From the NCBI GenBank assembly GCA_947373075.1, contig CANBWF010000072.1:1-6783 (forward strand): a stretch of 6,783 nucleotides of DNA. The letters are read 5' to 3'. The position numbers and the translations under genes were made by a program. Below are positions 1 to 5,739 of the stretch, piece by piece. A model generated the notes under the pieces. The model saw only the letters and a list, made by a program, of their open reading frames with translations, did not search any database and was not told where the DNA came from. The stretch comes from Actinomycetota bacterium. GTDB lineage: Bacteria; Actinomycetota; Actinomycetes; S36-B12; UBA5976. Positions within the stretch are counted from its first letter, which is position 1, and each line of letters opens with the position of its first letter.

Positions 1-497
1 CTCGTAGCGGCCAAATAGATTGACCAAGAGTAGGAGATAAGAATCCCCATACTTACTAATGAATCCATTGTTACTGCGCGATGTCGGGCATTTATCAGTG
101 CAGCTCGGTGAAGTGGCCAGGCAGCCCAGCTGACAACTGGTAGCGCCAATAACCCAACTACAAATTGCCAACCCGAAAATTGCAACGCGCTAAACATCGA
201 GATAGCCATGACAGGAATTGTTATTGCCGCAGCAACCCAGAATCTAATTTTGAACTCAGGCAAACCAAACAACTCGTGTGCCAGCCCACTTACAACTGCT
301 GAGTATCCAGTTTTCTCAATTGCCTGAACTAACTGTTCATCGCTAATTTGCGTCGGTACATTTGCAGTAGCTTCACCGGTTGCATAATTAACAGTTGCAC
401 TTACACCTGGAAGTTCAGAGAGCGCTTTTTCAACACGATTGGAACATGAGGTGCAGGTCATTCCACCAACACCTAATTCGACAGTGCGCATGCTCAT
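1..497 (-). CDS. copA: Copper-type heavy-metal P1B ATPase, N-terminal part (truncated by window edge)
   Basis: Reading from ATG at 497 gives 165 codons that remain open at the window edge. Residues 1-70 form a heavy-metal-associated domain with the metal-binding motif GMTCTSC (Cys15 and Cys18). Hydrophobic helices follow at about 85-105 and 108-127. Then comes the conserved stretch MDSLVSMGILISYSWSIY (144-161), typical of the second helix pair of CopA/CtpV-type copper exporters. The family pumps Cu(I) out of the cytoplasm using ATP. The catalytic DKTGT, CPC and nucleotide-binding parts lie outside the window, so metal specificity and integrity cannot be confirmed. The start at 497 is chosen over the in-frame ATG at 491 because a weak -10-like GATGAT sits six bases before it. 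The Shine-Dalgarno signal is weak. No copper regulator gene is visible in the window. Confidence 0.9.
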   Translation of the reverse strand, partial: MSMRTVELGVGGMTCTSCSNRVEKALSELPGVSATVNYATGEATANVPTQISDEQLVQAIEKTGYSAVVSGLAHELFGLPEFKIRFWVAAAITIPVMAISMFSALQFSGWQFVVGLLALPVVSWAAWPLHRAALINARHRAVTMDSLVSMGILISYSWSIYLAAT

Positions 498-648
498 AGT
501 TCAATCATCTCGCTAATTAGCCGGTCAACTGGAATTTCTTACCCATTGACTAGTAATACCGAGAAAACAAGTGTTTTATTCCTGGCTTTTAAGTCTCAGG
601 AATCAGTTTTGAATTACAAGTTGTACTCATGCCGGAATTACTAACGAA
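498..648. other. Intergenic region upstream of copA
   Basis: This 151-bp gap follows the stop of the sepX-like gene and precedes copA, both on the minus strand. It must hold any copA promoter. It contains a perfect 6+6 palindrome AAAACA-AG-TGTTTT at 564-577, about 67 bases upstream of the copA start. I see no convincing rho-independent terminator and no clear -35/-10 pair. No open reading frame of note is present. Confidence 0.4.
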
Positions 649-1383
649 TTATTGATTTGCCGCGCGATCTTGTTCGGCCACTACTTCAACTGGTCGCACA
701 GACAGTGCAGCGCGACGAGCTTTCTCCATAGAAAGCGCACGTGCCTCTTCTAAACGCTTATGCGCTTCTTTAATTCGCTCACCATGCTGGTGCCTTAGGC
801 GTGCTGCATGCTCGATCATGTCTTGTCCGGTCCATGGCTTTTCTGCATCAATTGCCCGAGGTACCGCAGTGGCGCGACCAGCTCGAACATAAGCAGGCAT
901 TGGTGGTTCAACTGGCTGCCAAGTCTTTGACTCAACAACAGGCTCCGCTTGTACAACTGGAGCCTCTAGCTGAATTGCAACGGTTGCCTGAGCTTGTGAT
1001 TTTGCTGGAGTCGCGGCAATAGAAGTGCGAACTGGTGCATCCGGGATGGCACTTAGTTTGTTGCCATTTTTAACAGCAGCGCCTACGAAAGTAACCAAAA
1101 GAATGACTGGAACAAGCACCCATACCAGCGAAATAATTCCAGAAAGCCCAGCTAAAGCAAGGATTACAGTTGCGGTTAGCAGCGTCATCAATGTGCGGCG
1201 GCGGCGAATAAATGCCTGTTGGCGAGGAGTTGGAGTGACGCGTTTTTGCCAACGCAACGTGGTTAGCTGACGTTTAATGCCGACAGATTTATGCAACTGC
1301 GCTTGATCGTGTCGCTTAAGAAAAATTGGAAAGAGTACGGCTGCCCACATCACGATAACGATTAAGTAGAGCAACCCAGTCAT
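649..1383 (-). CDS. sepX: SepX/GlpR-like three-helix membrane protein (probable divisome component)
   Basis: This 244-residue protein has a transmembrane helix at its very start (about 3-22) followed by a strongly basic loop (23-63, rich in Lys/Arg). A second hydrophobic block (about 65-104) can hold two helices. The tail (105-244) should be cytoplasmic. It has an Ala/Pro/Val-rich linker, a conserved-looking segment WQPVEPPMPAYVRAGR (155-170), and a charged helical, coiled-coil-like region (about 189-228). No enzyme motif is visible. The identity rests on topology plus position: it is last in a galU-glp-rimJ block, as is Rv0996 in Mycobacterium. Such proteins were described as GlpR, the membrane receptor of the gephyrin-like Glp in Corynebacterium, and as SepX in Streptomyces, both acting in septation. 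It is shorter than the 350-400 residues I recall for those homologues, mainly in the tail. A 62-bp gap separates it from rimJ, and it seems to have its own -10 element. Confidence 0.72.
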   Translation of the reverse strand: MTGLLYLIVIVMWAAVLFPIFLKRHDQAQLHKSVGIKRQLTTLRWQKRVTPTPRQQAFIRRRRTLMTLLTATVILALAGLSGIISLVWVLVPVILLVTFVGAAVKNGNKLSAIPDAPVRTSIAATPAKSQAQATVAIQLEAPVVQAEPVVESKTWQPVEPPMPAYVRAGRATAVPRAIDAEKPWTGQDMIEHAARLRHQHGERIKEAHKRLEEARALSMEKARRAALSVRPVEVVAEQDRAANQ

Positions 1384-1391
1384 GACTCAAT

Positions 1392-1397
1392 ACGGTA
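1392..1397 (-). promoter_or_regulatory. Candidate -10 element (TACCGT) of the sepX-like gene
   Basis: TACCGT fits the actinobacterial TANNNT -10 pattern and lies eight bases before the ATG at 1383. This would give a leader of only one or two bases. It sits in the 62-bp gap after rimJ, so this gene could be expressed separately from the upstream genes. No clear -35 hexamer is seen, and no Shine-Dalgarno sequence precedes the ATG. Confidence 0.4.
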
Positions 1398-1445
1398 CGC
1401 GGAAAAACTTGAAAACCTTGGCACATAGGTTCGTGTCGCTGAAAA

Positions 1446-2036
1446 TTAATGTCGCTTAATTCGAGTGAGCATACTTTGGGTAACTTCGTCTTGCATCAGC
1501 ACATAGATGTTGTGATCGCACCAATTGCCATCTATGTGCAAAAATGACTTGCGAAGTCCTTCATACCTGAAACCCAATCGCTGAACCAGACGATTACTCG
1601 GTTCGTTTTCCGGGCGGATTGCAATCTCAATGCGATGAAGTTGTTTAGTCAAAAACAAATGGTCGCAAACCAGAGCAAGAGCTGTGGTCATCAAGCCGCG
1701 ATTGGCCACTCTTTCATCGATCCAATAGCCGATGTGGCAAGACCAGAGTGAGCCAGTAACAATGTCCGACACATTTAGTTGGCCGACAAAATTCCCTTGA
1801 TATTCAAGGACAAATGGCATGGCGCGACCGGTTTTAGCAGCATGCAAAATCCTGCGGGTGCTCTGCCGAAATGTAGGGGCAGGCTCTAAGTTTGGCCTAG
1901 GCGATGTGGCGTCCCATCGACTTAACCAATCTTGATTCCGGGTACGAACTTCTCGCCAAGATGCGTAGTCCCTAACCTTTAGCGGGCGAAGAACTAAATC
2001 GCCGTGTGCTAGCCGAACCGGCCAGGCACTTGTCAT
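1446..2036 (-). CDS. rimJ: RimJ/RimL-family GNAT N-acetyltransferase
   Basis: This 196-residue protein has the full GNAT layout of the RimJ type. An N-terminal strand LVLRPLKVRDYASWREVR (14-31) starts the fold. The central beta-sheet (74-105) ends in HIGYWIDERVANRG (101-114). The acetyl-CoA loop VANRGLMTTAL (110-120) leads into a long helix. The C-terminal acceptor-side motif is NEPSNRLVQRLGFRYEGLRK (144-163). The family transfers acetyl groups from acetyl-CoA to N-terminal amines of ribosomal or other proteins; the target here is unknown. In the acetyl-CoA loop Met116 stands where a small residue is usual. The start codon overlaps the glp stop as ATGA, so translation is probably coupled, with a weak AGG about eight bases upstream. 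It lies between glp and the sepX-like gene, as in mycobacteria (Rv0995), so a role linked to division is possible but unproven. Confidence 0.88.
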   Translation of the reverse strand: MTSAWPVRLAHGDLVLRPLKVRDYASWREVRTRNQDWLSRWDATSPRPNLEPAPTFRQSTRRILHAAKTGRAMPFVLEYQGNFVGQLNVSDIVTGSLWSCHIGYWIDERVANRGLMTTALALVCDHLFLTKQLHRIEIAIRPENEPSNRLVQRLGFRYEGLRKSFLHIDGNWCDHNIYVLMQDEVTQSMLTRIKRH

Positions 2037-2956
2037 TGATTCGCCTGCGGATCGAGCAGCATGACTGCGACCGTTTGCCCAGCTTCAACTTTGTGAACTC
2101 CGCTCGGCACAATGATTAAGGCATCTGCAGTGCCTAGCCCAGCTAGTGGATGTGTCTCACTGTTTTCCAAGGAGCGAACTCGTGGTGTTCCAACATTGGC
2201 AGTAATTTGTGCGCGAATGTAATGCGTATCGTCCGTACTGCTCTCAATAGCTTCATCCAAAATTGCTTCTACCACCCGGTGATGAAGCGAGGTCTGCCCC
2301 ATCATCCGGCGAATTAGTGGGCGCACGAATACGTCAAAAGAAAGGAGTGCGCCAACAGGATTGCCAGGCAAGACGAATACAGGTGTTTGGTCTGGCCCAA
2401 TAGCGCCAAATCCCTGAGCGCCACCAGGTTGCATAGATACTCGGACAAATTCCATTCGTCCAATACTGCGCAATACTGAAGTTAACAGTTCATAATCATC
2501 GCTAGACATCCCGCAGGCCGTCAAAATTACGTCTGCTCGAACTAACTGATCTTCAAGAGCACTACGAAGTGTCTCTTCATCACTAATTAGCGGGCCTACC
2601 CGAAAAGTCATTGCACCTGCGGCAGTAGCTGCACTCGTTAGCGCAACTCCATTAATGTCTGGAATTAGTTCATCGTCTGATCCTGGATCACTGAGATCGT
2701 TACCAACAGTAAGCACAACAACGCGTGGCATTGGATGAACCAGAACCCGACCAAGCCCCGCCGCAGCTAAAAGTGCCACATGCCGCGCTGCAATCTGGGT
2801 ACCACTACTGAGCAACGTGTATTGCGAATCTTCATCTGTAACAGTCACATCTTGAGCAAGAACAAGCCCAACACTGCCTAGCAATCCGACTTCAAGTGGT
2901 TCAATCGCGCGAACATGCGACAAAACAATGTCTAAGTGCTCAGGCGCTGATCGCAT
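2033..2956 (-). CDS. glp: MoeA/gephyrin-like protein (Glp) lacking domain II and key active-site motifs
   Basis: The N-terminus (1-37) matches MoeA domain I, including EHLDIVLSHVRAIEPLEV and GLVLAQDV. The sequence then jumps through about a dozen linking residues to LLSSGTQI and LLAAAGLGRVLVHPMPRVVV (62-81), which begins domain III. Roughly 90-110 residues normally found between these points are absent, including the DNSAMDGYA motif and the domain II lid. Domain III keeps DIN (100-102) and VLPGNPVGALLSF (195-207). The C-terminal domain IV ends with HPLAGLGTADALIIVPSGV (269-287). Usual length is about 400 residues. Motif changes are seen by eye: TGDEL reads VGNDL (84-88), SGGVS reads ACGMS (147-151), and PGKP reads PGGA (177-180). 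MoeA normally inserts molybdate into molybdopterin; in Corynebacterium a paralogue, Glp, binds FtsZ and the receptor GlpR. Here a scaffold role is the better inference. The start overlaps the galU stop (TAATG) and the stop overlaps rimJ (ATGA). The reading frame is intact, so this is not an obvious pseudogene. Confidence 0.88.
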   Translation of the reverse strand: MRSAPEHLDIVLSHVRAIEPLEVGLLGSVGLVLAQDVTVTDEDSQYTLLSSGTQIAARHVALLAAAGLGRVLVHPMPRVVVLTVGNDLSDPGSDDELIPDINGVALTSAATAAGAMTFRVGPLISDEETLRSALEDQLVRADVILTACGMSSDDYELLTSVLRSIGRMEFVRVSMQPGGAQGFGAIGPDQTPVFVLPGNPVGALLSFDVFVRPLIRRMMGQTSLHHRVVEAILDEAIESSTDDTHYIRAQITANVGTPRVRSLENSETHPLAGLGTADALIIVPSGVHKVEAGQTVAVMLLDPQANQ

Positions 2957-3858
2957 TACTTATCGCCAGCCAAGTGCTCTTTGATCCAAGTACGCAATTG
3001 TGGACCGAATTCTTCTCGGTCGAGTGCAAGTGAAATAACACTCTTCAAGTAAGAAAGTTTGTCGCCAGTGTCATAACGCTTGCCACGGAAAATGACGGCA
3101 TGAATACCGCCACCATCTTCAGTTGGATGATCAATTAGTTGCGCAAGCGCGTCAGTTAATTGAATCTCCCCACCGGCACCTGTGCCTAAGTTAGCCAAAA
3201 TTGGAAAAACCTGCGGTTGCAAAATGTAACGACCGATTACTGCATAGTTACTCGGAGCTTGACCACTTTTTGGCTTCTCAATAAGAGCAGTTACCCGCAC
3301 GACATCGTCGATATGTGTTTCAACTACCTGGGCACATCCGTAGAGGTGAATATCTTCAGGAGCGACTTCCATTAAACAAAGTACACTTCCACCGAACTCT
3401 TCTAAAACTTCTAACATCTTTGGCAAAATTGGATTGCTAGCATCAATCAAATCGTCGCCAAGCATCACCGCGAATGGTTCGTTACCAACATGTCCTTTGG
3501 CAACATGAACTGCGTGTCCCAGACCTAAAGGTTCGCCCTGTCGCACGTAATGGATTGAGGCGAGGTCTGCCAACTCGGTTAGCACGCGACTCAATTCATT
3601 AGTTCCACGTTCTGCAAGTTTTTGCTCTAGGTGTGGCGCACGATCGAAATGATCTTCCAACGAAGTCTTATTGCGACCAGTGATAAAAAGTACATCGTCA
3701 AGACCAGCAGCCACCGCTTCTTCAACAACATATTGAATAGCCGGCTTATCAACGACCGGAAGCATTTCTTTTGGGGTGGCTTTAGTAGCTGGCAGGAATC
3801 GCGTGCCCAAGCCCGCAACTGGCATAACTGCTTTTGTAACCGAAGTGCGCTTTGTCAT
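2956..3858 (-). CDS. galU: UTP--glucose-1-phosphate uridylyltransferase
   Basis: This 300-residue protein is full length for the family. It makes UDP-glucose and diphosphate from UTP and glucose-1-phosphate in the cytoplasm, feeding glycan, trehalose and cell-envelope synthesis. Visible motifs are the nucleotide-binding loop AGLGTRFLPATKATPKEMLP (15-34), DKPAIQYVVEEA (37-48), QGEPLGLGHAV (107-117), the metal-binding GDD (134-136), EKPK (194-197), GEIQLTDAL (230-238) and GKRYDTGDKLSYL (259-271). All are as expected for an active enzyme. It is first in the minus-strand block and overlaps glp by one base (TAATG). A TAAAGT hexamer ends seven bases before the ATG, with no well-placed Shine-Dalgarno sequence, so a leaderless transcript is likely. 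It diverges from the cyclo-ligase gene across 75 bp. Confidence 0.97.
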   Translation of the reverse strand: MTKRTSVTKAVMPVAGLGTRFLPATKATPKEMLPVVDKPAIQYVVEEAVAAGLDDVLFITGRNKTSLEDHFDRAPHLEQKLAERGTNELSRVLTELADLASIHYVRQGEPLGLGHAVHVAKGHVGNEPFAVMLGDDLIDASNPILPKMLEVLEEFGGSVLCLMEVAPEDIHLYGCAQVVETHIDDVVRVTALIEKPKSGQAPSNYAVIGRYILQPQVFPILANLGTGAGGEIQLTDALAQLIDHPTEDGGGIHAVIFRGKRYDTGDKLSYLKSVISLALDREEFGPQLRTWIKEHLAGDK

Positions 3859-3864
3859 ACCTTG

Positions 3865-3870
3865 ACTTTA
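3865..3870 (-). promoter_or_regulatory. Leaderless -10 element (TAAAGT) of galU
   Basis: TAAAGT matches TANNNT and is followed by exactly six bases (CAAGGT) before the galU ATG at 3858. That spacing places the transcription start on or next to the A of the start codon. The only Shine-Dalgarno-like AAGG is one base from the ATG, too close to work as a ribosome binding site. No good -35 hexamer is seen at 16-18 bases upstream. Confidence 0.55.
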
Positions 3871-3921
3871 TTCCATCAGTTGCAGATGCCCTGCCACCCA
3901 CCCTTTTTGGGCTGCAGAATC

Positions 3922-3927
3922 TAGAGT
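3922..3927 (+). promoter_or_regulatory. Leaderless -10 element (TAGAGT) of the 5-formyl-THF cyclo-ligase gene
   Basis: TAGAGT fits TANNNT and stands exactly six bases (GGAAGG) before the ATG at 3934, mirroring the arrangement at the divergent galU start. GGAAGG looks like a Shine-Dalgarno sequence, but it ends right at the ATG and would not be usefully placed. A leaderless start is therefore favoured. No clear -35 is present. Confidence 0.55.
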
Positions 3928-3933
3928 GGAAGG

Positions 3934-4503
3934 ATGAGCGCACAGGCAAAGCAAAATTTGCGGGTTGAAATCCAAGCACAGCGCGCAAAAATGGCTGATT
4001 CTGAACTTTTGCGCGCTGACCTAAATATCGCCAATAAAGACTGGGCCAACTTAATCAGCGGAGAAAAAGTTGCCTGCTACTCGTCTTGGGGTGCAGAGCC
4101 AGGCACTTCGCAATTGCGTAGAAAACTGCTTGAACTTGGTAAACAGGTTTTTCTTCCCATTATCAATTCCGATACCCAAATGCTTTGGGGTCTTGACCAG
4201 CCGCCATATTCAGTGAACAGATTTGGCATCAGCGAACCTGAAGTTTCAAACTTTGAGTTAACGTCAGCTGCTGCGATTATTCTGCCAGCGCTGTGCGCGG
4301 ATGAATCCGGAATCAGACTTGGTAGAGGTGCCGGATATTTCGATCGGGCTTTGGCCGACATTCCTTCATATCAATTCGGCGGGCCAATAAGAATTGCTTT
4401 GCTTTTTGACGAAGAGGTTCTGCCATCTGTTCCTAGTGATGAACATGATGAGTTAGTGGATTTGGTTGTTACGCCAACTCGAACAATTCGCTGTAAAAAC
4501 TAG
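3934..4503 (+). CDS. 5-formyltetrahydrofolate cyclo-ligase
   Basis: This 189-residue protein belongs to the 5-FTHF cyclo-ligase (MTHFS, YgfA) family. The enzyme uses ATP to convert 5-formyl-THF to 5,10-methenyl-THF, returning it to the active one-carbon folate pool. The N-terminal helix with Lys6 and Arg10 and the EPGTSQLRRKLLELGKQVFLP stretch (from 55) fit the substrate and ATP side. The signature ALCADESGIRLGRGAGYFDR (119-138) carries the RLGRGxGYxDR motif. The C-terminal VPSDEHDELVDLVVTPTRTI (166-185) matches the family's P-x-x-x-HD-x-x-x-D-x-x-x-T pattern. Length is normal. It diverges from galU, as Rv0992c does from galU in Mycobacterium, and its stop lies six bases from the converging FmdB-type gene. 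Confidence 0.95.
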   Translation: MSAQAKQNLRVEIQAQRAKMADSELLRADLNIANKDWANLISGEKVACYSSWGAEPGTSQLRRKLLELGKQVFLPIINSDTQMLWGLDQPPYSVNRFGISEPEVSNFELTSAAAIILPALCADESGIRLGRGAGYFDRALADIPSYQFGGPIRIALLFDEEVLPSVPSDEHDELVDLVVTPTRTIRCKN

Positions 4504-4509
4504 CGGCGG

Positions 4510-4809
4510 TTAATTGCTGGTAGGAGTTGAACTCGATGGAGTTGACGAACTCGTTGGTGTCGCCTTATCGGTGCTAGGGGTAGCTGCCGGGGTGGCGCTT
4601 GTTGTTGCGGGTGTTGCAGAAGTTGATGCGCTACGAGAATCAGTTCGATAGAAACCGGAACCTTTAAAAACTACGCCCACTGAACCATAAACTTTTCGTA
4701 ATTCTGGTGCGCCACATGCAGGGCAGTCAACCAGGGCATCGTCAGAAAATGACTGCACGATTTCAAGTGGCGCTTCACAAGCACCGCAAACGTACTGATA
4801 AGTCGGCAT
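4510..4809 (-). CDS. FmdB-family zinc-ribbon protein, Ruc-like (possible redox-regulated chaperone)
   Basis: This 99-residue protein begins MPTYQYVCGACEAPLEIVQS, the standard FmdB start. Four cysteines (Cys8, Cys11, Cys29, Cys32) form two CxxC knuckles that should bind one zinc ion. VFKGSGFYRTDSR (47-59) closes the folded part. Residues 60-99 are almost only Ser, Thr, Ala and Pro, with a near-repeat TSATPAT/TSATPAA, and are surely disordered. In M. tuberculosis the homologue Rv0991c (Ruc), beside the cyclo-ligase gene, was reported as a chaperone switched on by oxidation of its cysteines. The same domain order and neighbourhood suggest a similar role here, but this is inference; FmdB proteins were once called putative regulators. 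Unlike in Mycobacterium, this gene converges on the cyclo-ligase gene. The ATG at 4809 has a good ribosome binding site. Confidence 0.9.
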   Translation of the reverse strand: MPTYQYVCGACEAPLEIVQSFSDDALVDCPACGAPELRKVYGSVGVVFKGSGFYRTDSRSASTSATPATTSATPAATPSTDKATPTSSSTPSSSTPTSN

Positions 4810-4811
4810 AA

Positions 4812-4820
4812 CTCCCTCTC
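4812..4820 (-). promoter_or_regulatory. Shine-Dalgarno sequence of the FmdB-type gene
   Basis: GAGAGGGAG lies just upstream of the ATG at 4809, with its GAGG core about five to seven bases away. This is one of only two strong ribosome binding sites in the window. A possible -10 (TAGCAT, 4831-4836, minus strand) would give a leader of about 15 bases that includes this site. Confidence 0.6.
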
Positions 4821-4874
4821 AACTACTCATATGCTACCTGTGGATAGTGAAACACCGCCAAACGGAATTTTCCT

Positions 4875-4880
4875 TATCGT
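4875..4880 (+). promoter_or_regulatory. Leaderless -10 element (TATCGT) of the SAF-domain gene
   Basis: TATCGT fits TANNNT and is followed by exactly six bases (AAAGCA) before the ATG at 4887. There is no purine-rich ribosome binding site upstream. The arrangement is the same as at galU and the cyclo-ligase gene. Confidence 0.55.
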
Positions 4881-4886
4881 AAAGCA

Positions 4887-5477
4887 ATGAAAATCAATAA
4901 AGTCCGCCCATTTTTGATTGCTTACCGTAAGTGGATTGCCGCAGGTCTAGTTGCATTCGCGGTTTCGCTCCTTATAAGTGCCGGGCGAACTAGTCCATCG
5001 TTTCAAGTTGTTAGCACAACTCGCCCCATCAAAGCCGGAGCAATTATTAGAGCCAGCGATGTTCAACTTATGCCGATAAATTTTATTTGGAATAGTGCGA
5101 TCTCTGAGGCCAAATCAATTGTTGGTACCCGTGCATCTCGCAGTCTCGAAAAAAATGAACCCATTAGCAGGGCGGATGTGGCGACTAAGAAGATTTTTGA
5201 TCCATTAAATTCAAGTGCAGTAGCAATAACACTGCCAAAAAATTTCAGTGCCGCAGATTTGCAGGCGGGTGACAGAGTAGACGTTTACGCCTGCACCCAA
5301 ACTGGCCAGGTGAAACGAGTTGCCAGAAATGCACTGGTGTTGAGCCAACACGACCGAGAGAATTTAATGGACGGTAGTGCAACTGTTTCGTTAGCAGTTA
5401 GCTCAGGTCAAGTAGAAAAGATTGCGTCCTACGACGATACGGTCCAGTTCACGTTTGTCACACTGACTAGCGCTTAA
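4887..5477 (+). CDS. Membrane-anchored SAF-domain protein, CpaB/RcpC-like
   Basis: This 196-residue protein has a short basic N-terminus (about 1-15), one transmembrane helix (about 16-32), then a SAF domain (about 38-100) with TTRPIKAGAIIRASDVQLMP (44-63) and LEKNEPISRADV (87-98). The C-terminal half carries AITLPKNFSAADLQAGDRVD (113-132) and VSLAVSSGQVEKIASYDD (167-184). These resemble the CpaB/RcpC region that follows SAF in Flp pilus assembly proteins. The bulk should lie outside the membrane. No cpaA, cpaE, cpaF, tadB or pilin gene is present in the window, so a pilus role is uncertain. It may be a stand-alone SAF protein of the kind common near fmdB in Actinobacteria. Only two cysteines are visible region-wide, Cys136 among them, so no disulfide network is evident. 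The stop is 14 bases from the converging small gene. Confidence 0.82.
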   Translation: MKINKVRPFLIAYRKWIAAGLVAFAVSLLISAGRTSPSFQVVSTTRPIKAGAIIRASDVQLMPINFIWNSAISEAKSIVGTRASRSLEKNEPISRADVATKKIFDPLNSSAVAITLPKNFSAADLQAGDRVDVYACTQTGQVKRVARNALVLSQHDRENLMDGSATVSLAVSSGQVEKIASYDDTVQFTFVTLTSA

Positions 5478-5491
5478 GTGGTTTCTAGGAT

Positions 5492-5707
5492 TTATCCGTG
5501 GTGCGGCGGAACATCGTCCAGAAATTCCTGATCGCGCGAACTGTGCACAACTATGTCGTCGCGAGTTTGTTCGGGAGTTAACTCCAAATCGTTCAACAGC
5601 TTGCGTAACCGTTCCTGTGAATCGAGAGTTGAATCAGATTCTGCTTCGGGCGCCGGCGTAGCTTGCGCGTCTTGCTTGGGCAGTTCATTGTTGTCACTCA
5701 CCTTCAT
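5492..5707 (-). CDS. Small acidic hypothetical protein
   Basis: From ATG at 5707 this reads 71 residues, starting MKVSDNNELPKQD. A longer version starting with GTG at 5719 adds four residues, but that GTG sits within three bases of the likely -10 element, so the ATG is preferred. The first 28 residues are Pro/Ala/Glu/Asp-rich and probably disordered. The segment SQERLRKLLNDLELTPEQTR is probably helical. The C-terminus is acidic and ends DDVPPHHG. There is no signal peptide, membrane helix or cysteine. I do not recognise a named function. The PPHHG ending resembles small conserved hypothetical proteins of Actinobacteria, but that is an impression. It is divergent from the glycosylase-named gene and shares its promoter region. 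Confidence 0.68.
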   Translation of the reverse strand: MKVSDNNELPKQDAQATPAPEAESDSTLDSQERLRKLLNDLELTPEQTRDDIVVHSSRDQEFLDDVPPHHG

Positions 5708-5720
5708 ATGGTGTAACACT

Positions 5721-5727
5721 TAATCTA
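5721..5727. promoter_or_regulatory. Back-to-back -10 elements on both strands
   Basis: The plus strand reads TAATCT (5721-5726) and the minus strand reads TAGATT (5727-5722); both fit TANNNT and they overlap by five bases. The plus element would start a transcript near 5733 with a leader of about 17 bases that includes GGGAG ahead of the GTG at 5750. The minus element would start near 5715, about eight bases before the ATG at 5707. The two genes may therefore compete for, or share, one polymerase-binding site. Confidence 0.42.
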
Positions 5728-5739
5728 AATAATCCAACC

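Noticed and set aside
498..536. TTGACC on the minus strand as a -35 for copA
   Set aside because: The nearest -10-like hexamer (GATGAT) is only 13 bases away, too close for a normal promoter.
541..560. Possible CsoR/RicR-type copper operator (TACCC near 540 and TACC near 556)
   Set aside because: The two parts are direct, not inverted, and no GGGTA partner lies at the right distance.
581..600. CCTG...CAGG inverted repeat as a terminator after the sepX-like gene
   Set aside because: Only four-base arms with poor inner pairing and no T-run in the right place.
801..1270. Open frames on the plus strand across the sepX-like gene
   Set aside because: They lie opposite a well-supported gene, and their translations have no domain or membrane logic of their own.
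2801..2848. Frameshift or internal stop explaining the short Glp
   Set aside because: The frame reads through cleanly from domain I into domain III, so an in-frame loss fits better than decay.
3627..3988. Short frames on both strands around the galU start
   Set aside because: They overlap the galU and cyclo-ligase coding regions and the promoter between them, with no recognisable motif.
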